DNA from: a virus
DNA: 20,452 nucleotides
Reading direction: 5' to 3' (one strand)
IMG/VR virus record: IMGVR_UViG_3300008110_008300
Location: 3,145-23,596 of that record
The number at the start of each line of letters is the position of its first letter. Positions within the stretch are counted from its first letter, which is position 1. This document shows, piece after piece, positions 6,587-11,942 of the stretch. The translations under genes were made by a program, and so were the position numbers. The notes beneath the pieces are model-generated. The model did no database searches. It was not told the DNA's origin and saw only the letters and a list, made by a program, of their open reading frames with translations.

Positions 6587-7089
6587 AATTAGATTTTTGT
6601 GCCGTTTGTGGTGTAACAACCGACCTACACCAACACCATATAGAGCCAGTCATTATGTCCGGCGTTAAGAGAAAAAAACTAAAAGGTTATGATCCTAATA
6701 AGAAATTAAAAGAATGTGAACCAACCGAAGTATTTGCCTGGCTATTCGACCAAGGCATTATATCCGATGATGGAGAGATAACCGTATGTTCCTATCACCA
6801 CCATTTAATACATGGAATAGTTAAATTCCAATTAGCCGAGCATCATAAACTCATTAGAGAAGGACAACAAAAGGCTCGGGCAAGAGGTGTAAAATTTGGT
6901 AGACCAACTAAACAAGATGACCAAACTATATTCAAAGTAAAAGAATTAAGAGATTCTGGTGTAGGCATTAAGAAAATTGCTAAAGACCTTAGTCTTGGCG
7001 TAGGTACAATCTATAGTATAATGGAAAAAACCAATGAACCGACCTTTGCGGATATGTACAAGGACAGGTATGATAACAAAACCATATGA
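6583..7089 (+). CDS. HNH endonuclease fused to a resolvase-type HTH
   Basis: The 168-residue product begins with CAVCG (C6, C9), then HQHHIEPV (H18, H19) and VCSYHHHLIHG (C69, H72, H77), the layout of a zinc-stabilised HNH nuclease. Residues 98-108 (ARARGVKFGRP) match the linker before the DNA-binding domain of serine recombinases, followed by a helix-turn-helix (KELRDSGVGIKKIAKDLSLGVGTIYSIM). It is therefore a likely site-specific nuclease, possibly a homing enzyme. GGAGAG precedes the ATG, which overlaps the previous stop. It ends the long overlapping gene chain. Confidence 0.8.
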   Translation: MKLDFCAVCGVTTDLHQHHIEPVIMSGVKRKKLKGYDPNKKLKECEPTEVFAWLFDQGIISDDGEITVCSYHHHLIHGIVKFQLAEHHKLIREGQQKARARGVKFGRPTKQDDQTIFKVKELRDSGVGIKKIAKDLSLGVGTIYSIMEKTNEPTFADMYKDRYDNKTI

Positions 7090-7095
7090 TTTACC

Positions 7096-7125
7096 TGTGG
7101 ATAACTCTGTATAACCTGTGCATAA
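7096..7125 (-). promoter_or_regulatory. Pair of DnaA-box-like sites
   Basis: Read on the reverse strand, TTATGCACA (complement of 7117-7125) and TTATCCACA (complement of 7096-7104) both fit the DnaA box consensus TTATNCACA. A degenerate third copy (TGTATAA, 7109-7115) lies between them. They sit in the 82-bp gap after the HNH gene. Confidence 0.5.
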
Positions 7126-7171
7126 GTGGGTAGTAACCGACCTGTAGTATACCAGCGAGAATCCGTGACCT

Positions 7172-7324
7172 ATGAGTGGCCAATATAAAATAAAAAAATG
7201 TCCGACCTGTAATAAAGAACACCGTAAACGTGGACTATTCTGCGGCCAATCGTGTGCTAATGCTGATAGGCCTGTTACTGATAATATGCGAAGTGCTATG
7301 CGTAAGGTCGCCGGCCATTGCTAA
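7172..7324 (+). CDS. Zinc-finger small protein, possibly the 5' half of a split gene
   Basis: The 50-residue product has CPTCNKEHRKRGLFCGQSC, a four-cysteine finger of a kind common in phage proteins, followed by TDNMRSAMRKVAGHC and a stop. Homologues known to me are longer and continue past this point. The continuation seems to exist in the next frame (7332-7445). The gene may be frameshifted, or two genes may abut. No clear ribosome site precedes the ATG. Confidence 0.65.
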   Translation: MSGQYKIKKCPTCNKEHRKRGLFCGQSCANADRPVTDNMRSAMRKVAGHC

Positions 7325-7331
7325 ACAGAAA

Positions 7332-7445
7332 ATGTTGAATACATCATTGGCCACTATGACCGTTGAAGATTTCGCCGTTGATATACCTGACCTGCCACCT
7401 GACCTCTCAGATTGGTCAGAGTATGATAAAGCGTCCGACTGGTAG
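7332..7445 (+). CDS. Possible C-terminal half of the zinc-finger gene
   Basis: This frame encodes MLNTSLATMTVEDFAVDIPD and an acidic, proline-containing end (LPPDLSDWSEYDKASDW), which looks like genuine coding sequence. There is no ribosome site before the ATG at 7332. The frame is open upstream across the end of the zinc-finger gene; a +1 shift near GCCGGCC (about 7310-7317) would join the two into a single protein of about 90 residues. Confidence 0.5.
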   Translation: MLNTSLATMTVEDFAVDIPDLPPDLSDWSEYDKASDW

Positions 7446-7563
7446 TTGAAAACGAAAGTTCTCATTTTGCCATAGTGGCCAGCCGCCATGTCCACCCCAG
7501 CCGCTTTCGAATGGTACCATTATACCCGAAACCGCTGCTTTTGTCAAGCCCCGGCCGCTACGC

Positions 7564-7581
7564 TGTTGCAGGCATACAACA
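7564..7581 (+). promoter_or_regulatory. 18-bp inverted-repeat site 1 (TGTTGCA-N6-CAACA)
   Basis: TGTTGCA GGCATA CAACA lies 12 nt before the -35 of the promoter at 7594. The repeat extends to GCTGTTG/CAACAGC. It is one of five matching sites, each upstream of a sigma70-type promoter. The 150-bp gap around it (7446-7593) holds no convincing gene. Confidence 0.6.
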
Positions 7582-7593
7582 GCCAAATAACGC

Positions 7594-7621
7594 TTGACAA
7601 ACCCGCTGGTTCTGTTATACT
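7594..7621 (+). promoter_or_regulatory. Strong sigma70-type promoter, cassette 1
   Basis: TTGACA (7594-7599), a 16-bp spacer and TATACT (7616-7621). The 30 bp at 7592-7621 are identical to 8065-8094. It should drive the membrane protein gene at 7653. Confidence 0.88.
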
Positions 7622-7652
7622 AGCGGTGTGCTGTTGTTAAGAAAAGGTCTAA

Positions 7653-7880
7653 ATGTTATTGAACGATAAGTTACAATGGGTGGGTGCTATATTCATTATA
7701 GTTGGCCATTCATTTAATGCCATTGGCCCTAGTGTATATCCATATAATATATTGGCCTTTGCATTAGGTACTATTATGTTTATGATATGGACAATAAGGG
7801 TAGATAATCGGCCTCAGTTAATGGTTAATATTGTGGCGATTATTACGTGTATAATCGGTTTAGTGAATGCGTGGAGATAA
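7653..7880 (+). CDS. Small membrane protein, about three TM helices
   Basis: The 75-residue product is mostly hydrophobic, with helices near residues 7-22 (QWVGAIFIIVGHSFNAIG), 30-48 (NILAFALGTIMFMIWTI) and 57-73 (LMVNIVAIITCIIGLVNA). It is likely an inner-membrane protein. It has its own promoter, and AAAGG lies upstream of the ATG. The motif order (short loop, GPSVYPYN, then VDNRPQ) recurs in small phage and marine bacterial membrane proteins of unknown function. Confidence 0.75.
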   Translation: MLLNDKLQWVGAIFIIVGHSFNAIGPSVYPYNILAFALGTIMFMIWTIRVDNRPQLMVNIVAIITCIIGLVNAWR

Positions 7881-7884
7881 TATA

Positions 7885-8070
7885 ATGGATAATATTAATT
7901 TTGAGTTACAAGACCTGGCCCAGGCTTATTATAATGAGATAATCGAGGCTCAATACCACGATATGGTGCAGGAGATAATGGCTGGTTTCTATGAGATAAT
8001 GGATGAAAGCTGTGAATTTGACCGTTGCCGAGAAGCAACACTTGACCAATCCGGTCAAGTATTAGCTTGA
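7885..8070 (+). CDS. Hypothetical acidic protein, 61 aa
   Basis: The ATG at 7885 follows GGAG in the end of the previous gene. The product is acidic and helical (QDLAQAYYNEIIEAQYHDMVQEIMAGFYEIMDE). Its TGA stop forms part of the TTGACA of the next promoter, and its last 50 nt also contain an inverted-repeat site and a second hairpin. No function is recognised. Confidence 0.65.
   Translation: MDNINFELQDLAQAYYNEIIEAQYHDMVQEIMAGFYEIMDESCEFDRCREATLDQSGQVLA
8023..8040 (+). promoter_or_regulatory. 18-bp inverted-repeat site 2
   Basis: CGTTGCC GAGAAG CAACA contains the perfect inverted repeat GTTGC-N6-GCAAC. It lies inside the coding end of the 7885 gene, 26 nt before the -35 at 8067. It is the least exact of the five main copies. 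Confidence 0.45.
8041..8059 (+). repeat. Perfect 7-bp hairpin
   Basis: CTTGACC (8041-8047) and GGTCAAG (8053-8059) flank a 5-nt loop, 7 nt before the next -35 box. There is no T-run, so it is not a typical terminator. It could be an operator half or part of a processing signal. Confidence 0.5.
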
Positions 8071-8094
8071 CAAACCCGCTGGTTCTGTTATACT
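8067..8094 (+). promoter_or_regulatory. Strong sigma70-type promoter, cassette 2
   Basis: TTGACA (8067-8072), a 16-bp spacer and TATACT (8089-8094). The TGA within TTGACA (8068-8070) is the stop codon of the upstream gene. The leader (CCATAGATTGAGAAAG) is shared with the promoter at 9299. Confidence 0.88.
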
Positions 8095-8120
8095 CTATCC
8101 ATAGATTGAGAAAGCAAGAA

Positions 8121-8270
8121 ATGAAATTCAAGTGCAAAACCTGTAATAAGAAATTCTTCAGCAATGTTGTTTTTGAGCAACACTCCTGCGTGAAAGCTTA
8201 TGACACCAAGTCACTTGAGCAATTGTTGCAAGAATACAACAATGCTAAAAAAAGTGCTAAAAGCGCTTGA
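8121..8270 (+). CDS. C2HC-type zinc-finger protein, 49 aa
   Basis: The product starts FKCKTCNKKFFSNVVFEQHSC, a CxxC-x12-HxC finger like a degenerate C2H2 finger, then has an acidic helix (KSLEQLLQEYNNAKK). A nucleic-acid-binding role is plausible but unproven. It has its own promoter with a GAGAAAG leader. Its TGA is embedded in the -35 box of the next promoter, and its coding end carries inverted-repeat site 3. Confidence 0.7.
   Translation: MKFKCKTCNKKFFSNVVFEQHSCVKAYDTKSLEQLLQEYNNAKKSAKSA
8224..8241 (+). promoter_or_regulatory. 18-bp inverted-repeat site 3
   Basis: TGTTGCA AGAATA CAACA lies in the coding end of the zinc-finger gene, 25 nt before the -35 at 8267. It matches site 1 at 16 of 18 positions, although it is read in a coding frame here and site 1 is intergenic. 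Confidence 0.6.
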
Positions 8271-8294
8271 CATTTGCCTTGGTTTTGATATACT
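8267..8294 (+). promoter_or_regulatory. Strong sigma70-type promoter, cassette 3
   Basis: TTGACA (8267-8272), a 16-bp spacer and TATACT (8289-8294). The TGA stop of the upstream gene (8268-8270) lies in the -35 box. The start of the leader (CCATCCATAG) is shared with cassette 4. Confidence 0.88.
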
Positions 8295-8328
8295 CCATCC
8301 ATAGTTTGAAATTTTAAAGGAATTCGAA

Positions 8329-8634
8329 ATGACTAAAGTTCTTACCCCCCTCGCCGCTGAGTTAGCCTCTGCTCGTCAATCACTCTCTTTTTTCAAGAGC
8401 GAAGTCCAGTATTTGGCCGCAAAGGTTAAACTGGAAAGAATTGATGCCAAGTTGGCAAAGGCTGATGCCCGCCGTGCTCGCCGTGATGCTGCTATTGCAA
8501 AGGCTCAGGCTCGCCTTGACCGTTTGATGGCACCTGTTGGTTCTAAAGCCACTAAGGCTAACCGCAAACCTTCAAAGGCAAAAACCACTAAATTTGCTGC
8601 TGTTGTGACCGAATTGGAAACAGCAACAGCATAA
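8329..8634 (+). CDS. Ala/Lys/Arg-rich coiled-coil protein, 101 aa
   Basis: The product is almost entirely helical: LAAELASARQSLSFFKSEV, then a repetitive ADARRARRDAAIAKAQARLD stretch, then a basic tail (KATKANRKPSKAKTTK). The charge and alanine content resemble small histone-like or nucleoid-binding proteins, but no named family fits clearly. A good ribosome site (AAAGGAA) and a dedicated promoter suggest high expression. GC-rich codon choice for Ala and Arg differs from its AT-richer neighbours. Confidence 0.75.
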   Translation: MTKVLTPLAAELASARQSLSFFKSEVQYLAAKVKLERIDAKLAKADARRARRDAAIAKAQARLDRLMAPVGSKATKANRKPSKAKTTKFAAVVTELETATA

Positions 8635-8644
8635 CCACTTTGAG

Positions 8645-8861
8645 ACCGCATGAGGAACTGTGGTATTACAAAGGCCCATGCCAACATGGGCCCTCAGAGT
8701 GTAAAGCAAAGGGATCGTATCCCCGAGGCTACCAGTTGAGAAATTACTGGTGAATTAACGAATGGGCTGCCAATGTGAAATGGTGGATCCGAGGACAGAC
8801 GGTGCAGGACGCTGACAGGGCTGGCAGGTAGTGAAACCGGTGAGCAGTTCATTCGTTAATT
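8645..8861 (+). ncRNA. Highly structured RNA of unknown class
   Basis: The 240-nt gap between two genes has no convincing ORF but contains consecutive helices: ACCGCA/TGTGGT (8645-8664), GGCCCATG/CATGGGCC (8673-8692), GGGAT/ATCCC (8711-8723) and ACCAGT/ACTGGT (8731-8751). A perfect 12-bp stem, AATTAACGAATG (8753-8764) with CATTCGTTAATT (8850-8861), encloses about 85 nt including CTGCC/GGCAG. No T-run follows the hairpins. It is probably transcribed from the promoter at 8267. I could not match it to tRNA, tmRNA, RNase P or hammerhead patterns. Confidence 0.55.
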
Positions 8862-8874
8862 GATAGGATAGAAT

Positions 8875-9087
8875 ATGACAAGCTATGGTATGTTTACCCC
8901 CGAAGGTAATGCTAAGGTTGCTCAAATAGTTGAGTTTGCCAAAGCGCATGACCTTGATTGGCCATCCGTTCTACCAGTGCTGCGTTACCTTGCATGGTCT
9001 GACCTGAAATTTGGTGAGGCCATGGATACGGTTGTGCGAGAAGCAGTTTATACCGAATTAGAATTAACCACGGAATTTTACGTATGA
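8875..9087 (+). CDS. Hypothetical phage protein, 70 aa
   Basis: The ATG follows AGGA, 13 nt after the structured RNA. The product is helical (NAKVAQIVEFAKAHDLDWPSVLPVLRYLAW then FGEAMDTVVREAVY) with no motif I recognise. Its TGA overlaps the next ATG. Confidence 0.7.
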   Translation: MTSYGMFTPEGNAKVAQIVEFAKAHDLDWPSVLPVLRYLAWSDLKFGEAMDTVVREAVYTELELTTEFYV

Positions 9088-9302
9088 AAATTGAGACAGC
9101 CATTAAAATCCTGAACAAGGAAAGAGAATTTCTAGGCATGGGCTTTTTAAACCTCCTGTTTGATATACAGAAGGAACAGAGTACCTTCCCAGGCATGGTG
9201 TACAGTCCAAAGGTTATAGAGGCCTACAATAGGTTCATGGTGGATGGACAGAAAATGTTTGAGCCTGTTGCAGAAAAACAACACAGCCCAATTAGTGCTT
9301 GA
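9084..9302 (+). CDS. Hypothetical phage protein, 72 aa
   Basis: The start overlaps the previous stop. The product (KIETAIKILNKEREFLGMGF; VYSPKVIEAYNRFMVDGQKMF) is helical and unassigned. Its last codons hold inverted-repeat site 4, and its TGA is part of the -35 box of the next promoter, as in the two preceding cassettes. Confidence 0.7.
   Translation: MKIETAIKILNKEREFLGMGFLNLLFDIQKEQSTFPGMVYSPKVIEAYNRFMVDGQKMFEPVAEKQHSPISA
9266..9283 (+). promoter_or_regulatory. 18-bp inverted-repeat site 4
   Basis: TGTTGCA GAAAAA CAACA, 15 nt before the -35 at 9299 and inside the coding end of the 9084 gene. Confidence 0.6.
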
Positions 9303-9326
9303 CATTTACCATGGTTTTGATATACT
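9299..9326 (+). promoter_or_regulatory. Strong sigma70-type promoter, cassette 4
   Basis: TTGACA (9299-9304), a 16-bp spacer and TATACT (9321-9326). The TGA of the upstream gene (9300-9302) lies in the -35. The sequence is nearly identical to cassette 3 through the -10, and its leader resembles cassette 2. Confidence 0.88.
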
Positions 9327-9353
9327 CCATCCATAGATTGAGAAAGCCAGAAA

Positions 9354-9461
9354 ATGATTGATTTTATTAACGACCACTTTGATTCCACCATCCTTCCCAT
9401 CCTGTTTGTGCTGGGTTCGGTTGTTGTGGCCCTTGACCTTTTCTTTTGGAGAGCAGTATGA
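9354..9461 (+). CDS. Single-pass membrane peptide, 35 aa
   Basis: The first gene after promoter cassette 4. The peptide has an acidic N-terminus (MIDFINDHFDST) and one transmembrane helix (ILPILFVLGSVVVALDLFFW). The end of the gene contains the ribosome site for the next gene, and its TGA overlaps that ATG. The role is unknown. Confidence 0.65.
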   Translation: MIDFINDHFDSTILPILFVLGSVVVALDLFFWRAV

Positions 9462-9694
9462 GCAAAATGTCCGACCTTCAAATCGCCATTCAGGAAGATA
9501 TCCAAGCAGGCCTCCTGTCCTTTGCTGAGATAGCGGAGAAGCATGAGATACCCTTTGATTGGGTGGATAATGTGGCAGCCGAGATGGCCGAACAGTATGA
9601 CGACAGCATGGACGGAGACTTTGATTCAGCCATGGCCAGTGCAGGCTATGGTACGGATGAGGACTATGGTTGCTACGGTGCTGATGACTATTGA
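9458..9694 (+). CDS. HTH-like protein with acidic Gly/Tyr tail, 78 aa
   Basis: TGGAGAG lies upstream of the ATG at 9458. Residues 10-45 (QEDIQAGLLSFAEIAEKHEIPFDWVDNVAAEM) have helix-turn-helix character, as in small phage regulators. The C-terminus is strongly acidic (YDDSMDGDFDSAM ... YGTDEDYGCYGADDY). DNA binding is possible but the acidic charge argues for a partner-binding role. No family is assigned. Confidence 0.65.
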   Translation: MSKMSDLQIAIQEDIQAGLLSFAEIAEKHEIPFDWVDNVAAEMAEQYDDSMDGDFDSAMASAGYGTDEDYGCYGADDY

Positions 9695-9848
9695 GGTGGT
9701 CAAGGAGACGCCAGGAACAGTCCACGGGAGTCCTCTACAAGCAGACTACAATTGTCTAAGGTTGTTACCAGCTCTCACAAACGATGGTCAATCCCTGTCC
9801 ATCCACAAAGATTTCTCTAAATTTTTTTCCGGCCAAATCCCACTCTAG
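9684..9848 (+). CDS. Hypothetical protein, 54 aa
   Basis: An ATG 11 nt inside the preceding gene opens a 54-residue frame (MTIEVVKETPGTVHGSPLQA ... FSKFFSGQIPL) that fills the gap and stops 8 nt before the next gene. There is no strong ribosome site. Composition is protein-like, but I recognise no homologue. Confidence 0.45.
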   Translation: MTIEVVKETPGTVHGSPLQADYNCLRLLPALTNDGQSLSIHKDFSKFFSGQIPL

Positions 9849-9856
9849 GAGTATCG

Positions 9857-10057
9857 ATGCCCACTGCTATTTTCTCTAATACGCCTATTGAGGCCCTCGA
9901 CCAGTTCCGCAAGGACATGGCCGCCAATGGAAAATTCTTCCGTATCCGGTATAGAGGACCTCGAAATACTCCATTGGATTACAGGCGTGGTTATATGTCG
10001 AGGCAATCTACTTGCCTCAAGGCCAACGCTAAAACTTACTCTGTTTACCTATACTAG
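9857..10057 (+). CDS. Conserved phage protein (RYRGPR family), 66 aa
   Basis: The product contains FRIRYRGPRNTPLDYRRGY, then RQSTCLKANAKTYSVYLY, a signature shared by a small protein found in many tailed phages. Basic residues cluster in the centre. Its function is not known to me. A clear ribosome site (TAGGAG) precedes the ATG. Confidence 0.8.
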   Translation: MPTAIFSNTPIEALDQFRKDMAANGKFFRIRYRGPRNTPLDYRRGYMSRQSTCLKANAKTYSVYLY

Positions 10058-10065
10058 GATTCACT

Positions 10066-10293
10066 ATGAAAATTTATGTACTGGAGAAGTATTCACCCGA
10101 AGATGATTATGATGAGGATCGTCTGGTCGACCGCATGTCGGTTTTAAATGTTTTCTCTACAAGGGAGAAAGCAAAGGAATGGATGGATGCCTATATTAGG
10201 GAAGAATGGCAAATTGAAGATGATTTCACAGGGAACTTGGAAGATGAAGTTTATCCTGTTGAATTTACGATTAGCTCATATGAGGTTATATAA
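10066..10293 (+). CDS. Hypothetical phage protein, 75 aa
   Basis: An acidic product with an alpha/beta pattern (KIYVLEKY ... VLNVFSTREKAKEWMDAYIREEW ... VYPVEFTISSYEVI) seen in small phage proteins of unknown role. AGGA precedes the ATG, and the TAA shares one base with the next start. Confidence 0.7.
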   Translation: MKIYVLEKYSPEDDYDEDRLVDRMSVLNVFSTREKAKEWMDAYIREEWQIEDDFTGNLEDEVYPVEFTISSYEVI

Positions 10294-10364
10294 TGGATAA
10301 TTTCAGCAAGTGGATAGTGTTAATAGTTATTTTACTTTTTATCTTCCACGAAATGACAACCTAA
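10293..10364 (+). CDS. Tiny membrane peptide, 23 aa
   Basis: The peptide MDNFSKWIVLIVILLFIFHE plus three residues is a single hydrophobic helix. The start overlaps the previous TAA by one base, and GAGG lies upstream. Short membrane peptides occur at several points in this region, which supports this one. Confidence 0.5.
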   Translation: MDNFSKWIVLIVILLFIFHEMTT

Positions 10365-10388
10365 TTCTTTTATAATGGAAATTAAATA

Positions 10389-10574
10389 ATGGACAAACAA
10401 AAATATCAATATGATATTAAGGAATATTTTGATTACTTGGTCTCTCTAAGGGATTCAGGTGTTACCAATATGATGGGTGCAGGCCCTTATTTGGAACGGG
10501 AATTTGGTTTATCTCGCTATGAGGCCAAAGATATTCTATTGGAATGGTTTGAATCGTTTAGGACGAAAGCATGA
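10389..10574 (+). CDS. Conserved phage protein, 61 aa
   Basis: The sequence YDIKEYFDYLVSLRDSGVTN then MMGAGPYLEREFGLSRYEAKDILLEWFESF is the hallmark of a frequent small phage family of unknown function; the second half has helix-turn-helix-like spacing. Its TGA overlaps the next ATG. The ribosome site is weak (GGAAA). Confidence 0.8.
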   Translation: MDKQKYQYDIKEYFDYLVSLRDSGVTNMMGAGPYLEREFGLSRYEAKDILLEWFESFRTKA

Positions 10575-10750
10575 CAAATTCAGAATTGAGAGCAAAGCTC
10601 TTGCAGGCACAAGACTTACTGTCCGATGTTTATCATTGGGCAAATGAGCCTCACACCAAGTATACTGGTATGAGGATGAATTCGGAGATAGCCAGTCGAA
10701 TGAGCATGGCCGACTCTTGCATTAATGATGCCCTTGAGGAACTTGAATGA
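10571..10750 (+). CDS. Hypothetical phage protein, 59 aa
   Basis: A 59-residue helical product (TNSELRAKLLQAQDLLSDVYHWAN ... ASRMSMADSCINDALEELE) opened by an ATG overlapping the previous TGA and closed by a TGA overlapping the next ATG. Overlap at both ends strongly supports it. No domain is recognised. Confidence 0.65.
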   Translation: MTNSELRAKLLQAQDLLSDVYHWANEPHTKYTGMRMNSEIASRMSMADSCINDALEELE

Positions 10751-10953
10751 GCCTTTTATCTCTTATCGGAAGACCCTTTGTGGTCTTTGATCCTAAGAAT
10801 AAGCAGCATCGATTGTGGTATTTTGAGTTTGTAAAGAAGTCCACATGGGGTCATTGTCCCGTAAGGTTTATGGTGCCTGATGACCAAGGGGATTTGATTA
10901 CGATGATCCAAAGAACCTTAGTTAAATACTATGTGGAAAAGGAATTCAAATGA
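10747..10953 (+). CDS. Conserved phage protein, 68 aa
   Basis: Residues FEFVKKSTWGHCPVRFMVPDD then GDLITMIQRTLVKYYVEKEF form a signature shared by a small protein of many phages; function unknown. It overlaps both neighbours by ATGA. Confidence 0.8.
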   Translation: MSLLSLIGRPFVVFDPKNKQHRLWYFEFVKKSTWGHCPVRFMVPDDQGDLITMIQRTLVKYYVEKEFK

Positions 10954-11087
10954 ACGAAAGAATTAAAGAACTAGCCGCCAAAGCTAATTTTGGCCATATG
11001 GAAAACAACACATCAAGTGGTATTACTCCAGATTTGTCTATTGCTATTGCTGTAGGATTAAAGAAACATTTCGGAGTGAAAGAATGA
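10950..11087 (+). CDS. Small phage protein (MNERI... type), 45 aa
   Basis: The product starts MNERIKELAAKANFG and ends LKKHFGVKE, the two ends of a small phage family whose members begin MN.RI..LA..A and end in a .HFGV motif. The middle is shorter than usual. It overlaps its neighbours by ATGA at both ends. The function is unknown. Compare the gene at 2931, which has a similar layout. Confidence 0.65.
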   Translation: MNERIKELAAKANFGHMENNTSSGITPDLSIAIAVGLKKHFGVKE

Positions 11088-11266
11088 AATCCGATGATGT
11101 AAAACGGGAGATTGCCCGTATGGCCGATAACCTTAAACAAATGAATGATTTGAAATTTACGACAGCCGCAGACTATATGGCTGATAAGGACTATGAGGTT
11201 GGTACTTTGGAAGAATGTGAAAAATTTGCGGAAAATCGCCGGAAACCTTTTGAAAGAAATGAGTGA
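11084..11266 (+). CDS. Hypothetical helical protein, 60 aa
   Basis: A charged helical product (KSDDVKREIARMADNLKQMN; TLEECEKFAENRRKPFERNE) coupled to its upstream neighbour by ATGA. No family is recognised. Confidence 0.65.
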   Translation: MKSDDVKREIARMADNLKQMNDLKFTTAADYMADKDYEVGTLEECEKFAENRRKPFERNE

Positions 11267-11268
11267 AT

Positions 11269-11367
11269 ATGAGAAGCTTTGAAATGATGGTAAAATTATT
11301 AATGACTTATGAAGGTAAGCCATTGAGCCCCCGTAAAATTGGAGTGAATAATGGAAAAAGTAGTTAG
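11269..11367 (+). CDS. Very small protein, 32 aa
   Basis: An ATG 2 nt after the previous stop opens a 32-codon frame (MRSFEMMVKLLMTYEGKPLS ...) that overlaps the next gene by 17 nt and contains its ribosome site. The local ribosome site is weak. The assignment rests on the close packing. Confidence 0.45.
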   Translation: MRSFEMMVKLLMTYEGKPLSPRKIGVNNGKSS

Positions 11368-11662
11368 AAACGGTTTAGTGGCGGTTCTTGTATCGCCAGG
11401 TTTTGGTGCGGGTTGGTCATCATGGAACCCATTGGTTCGTGAATTGATGTTTGACCCTGTGATAGTGGCTATGGTTGAAGACGGCACAAATGCTGAAACA
11501 ATAGCGGCTTATTGCGAAGCTAAATATCCAGATGGTTACTTTGGTGGCGCTGGTGATTTGATAGTTGAATGGGTTCCTGTTGGGATCCAGTTTAGAGTAC
11601 ATGAGTATGATGGTAGCGAAACTTTGGAATTCAAAGACGTTATACCTTGGGTAACAGCATAA
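11351..11662 (+). CDS. Conserved phage protein, 103 aa
   Basis: The N-terminus VVRNGLVAVLVSPGFGAGWSSWN and the C-terminus GDLIVEWVPVGIQFRVHEYDG are characteristic of a phage protein family seen in many jumbo and T4-like genomes; the function is unknown to me. GGAG precedes the ATG. Confidence 0.85.
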   Translation: MEKVVRNGLVAVLVSPGFGAGWSSWNPLVRELMFDPVIVAMVEDGTNAETIAAYCEAKYPDGYFGGAGDLIVEWVPVGIQFRVHEYDGSETLEFKDVIPWVTA

Positions 11663-11670
11663 GGGTTAAT

Positions 11671-11847
11671 ATGAATTTTGAATTCGATACTGAAAAAGCA
11701 ATAAACTTTATAAGAAGTGGTTTTAGAATTGTTCTATGGGTCATGGTAGTTCTTTCCATGTATTTCAATGAATGGTCTCAAGTGATTGCAGCTGCTGTTC
11801 TTTTGGCAGTTCTGGAATTAGAAGAAATCAACCAGAAAATGGAGTAA
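11671..11847 (+). CDS. Small membrane protein, 58 aa
   Basis: After a charged start (NFEFDTEKAINFIRSG) the product has two hydrophobic helices (FRIVLWVMVVLSMYF and VIAAAVLLAVLEL) and an acidic tail. AAGGG precedes the ATG at 11671. A small hairpin follows the stop. Confidence 0.65.
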   Translation: MNFEFDTEKAINFIRSGFRIVLWVMVVLSMYFNEWSQVIAAAVLLAVLELEEINQKME

Positions 11848-11864
11848 TACTAAAGTATTACTTT
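11844..11864 (+). terminator. Weak terminator-like hairpin
   Basis: GTAATAC (11844-11850) pairs with GTATTAC (11855-11861) across TAAA and is followed by only TTT. It overlaps the stop codon of the membrane protein gene. Confidence 0.35.
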
Positions 11865-11884
11865 CCAAACTAGTGGTGGTGCGC

Positions 11885-11902
11885 TGTTGCATAAAAGCAA
11901 CA
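11885..11902 (+). promoter_or_regulatory. 18-bp inverted-repeat site 5
   Basis: TGTTGCA TAAAAG CAACA, here a perfect CTGTTGC/GCAACAG hairpin, ends 6 nt before the -35 box at 11909 in an intergenic region. Confidence 0.6.
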
Positions 11903-11908
11903 GGGCTC

Positions 11909-11936
11909 TTGACTTTTTTACCCATTGTGTTAGAAT
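11909..11936 (+). promoter_or_regulatory. Sigma70-type promoter before the GIY-YIG gene
   Basis: TTGACT (11909-11914), a 16-bp spacer and TAGAAT (11931-11936). The expected start point falls at about 11943, the A of the downstream ATG, so the transcript may have no leader. Confidence 0.7.
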
Positions 11937-11942
11937 GGTACC

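Noticed and set aside
7511-7597. 28-codon ORF ending GCT TGA in the TTGACA at 7594
   Set aside because: There is no ribosome site, its composition is not protein-like, and it overlaps an inverted repeat. The GCTTGA end matches the other cassettes but may come from the promoter sequence alone.
8645-8744. Possible extra tRNA in the structured RNA (GGGATCGTATCCC followed by a CTACCA end)
   Set aside because: The supposed anticodon hairpin has an even-sized loop, no matching acceptor 5' strand exists, and no D arm can be drawn.
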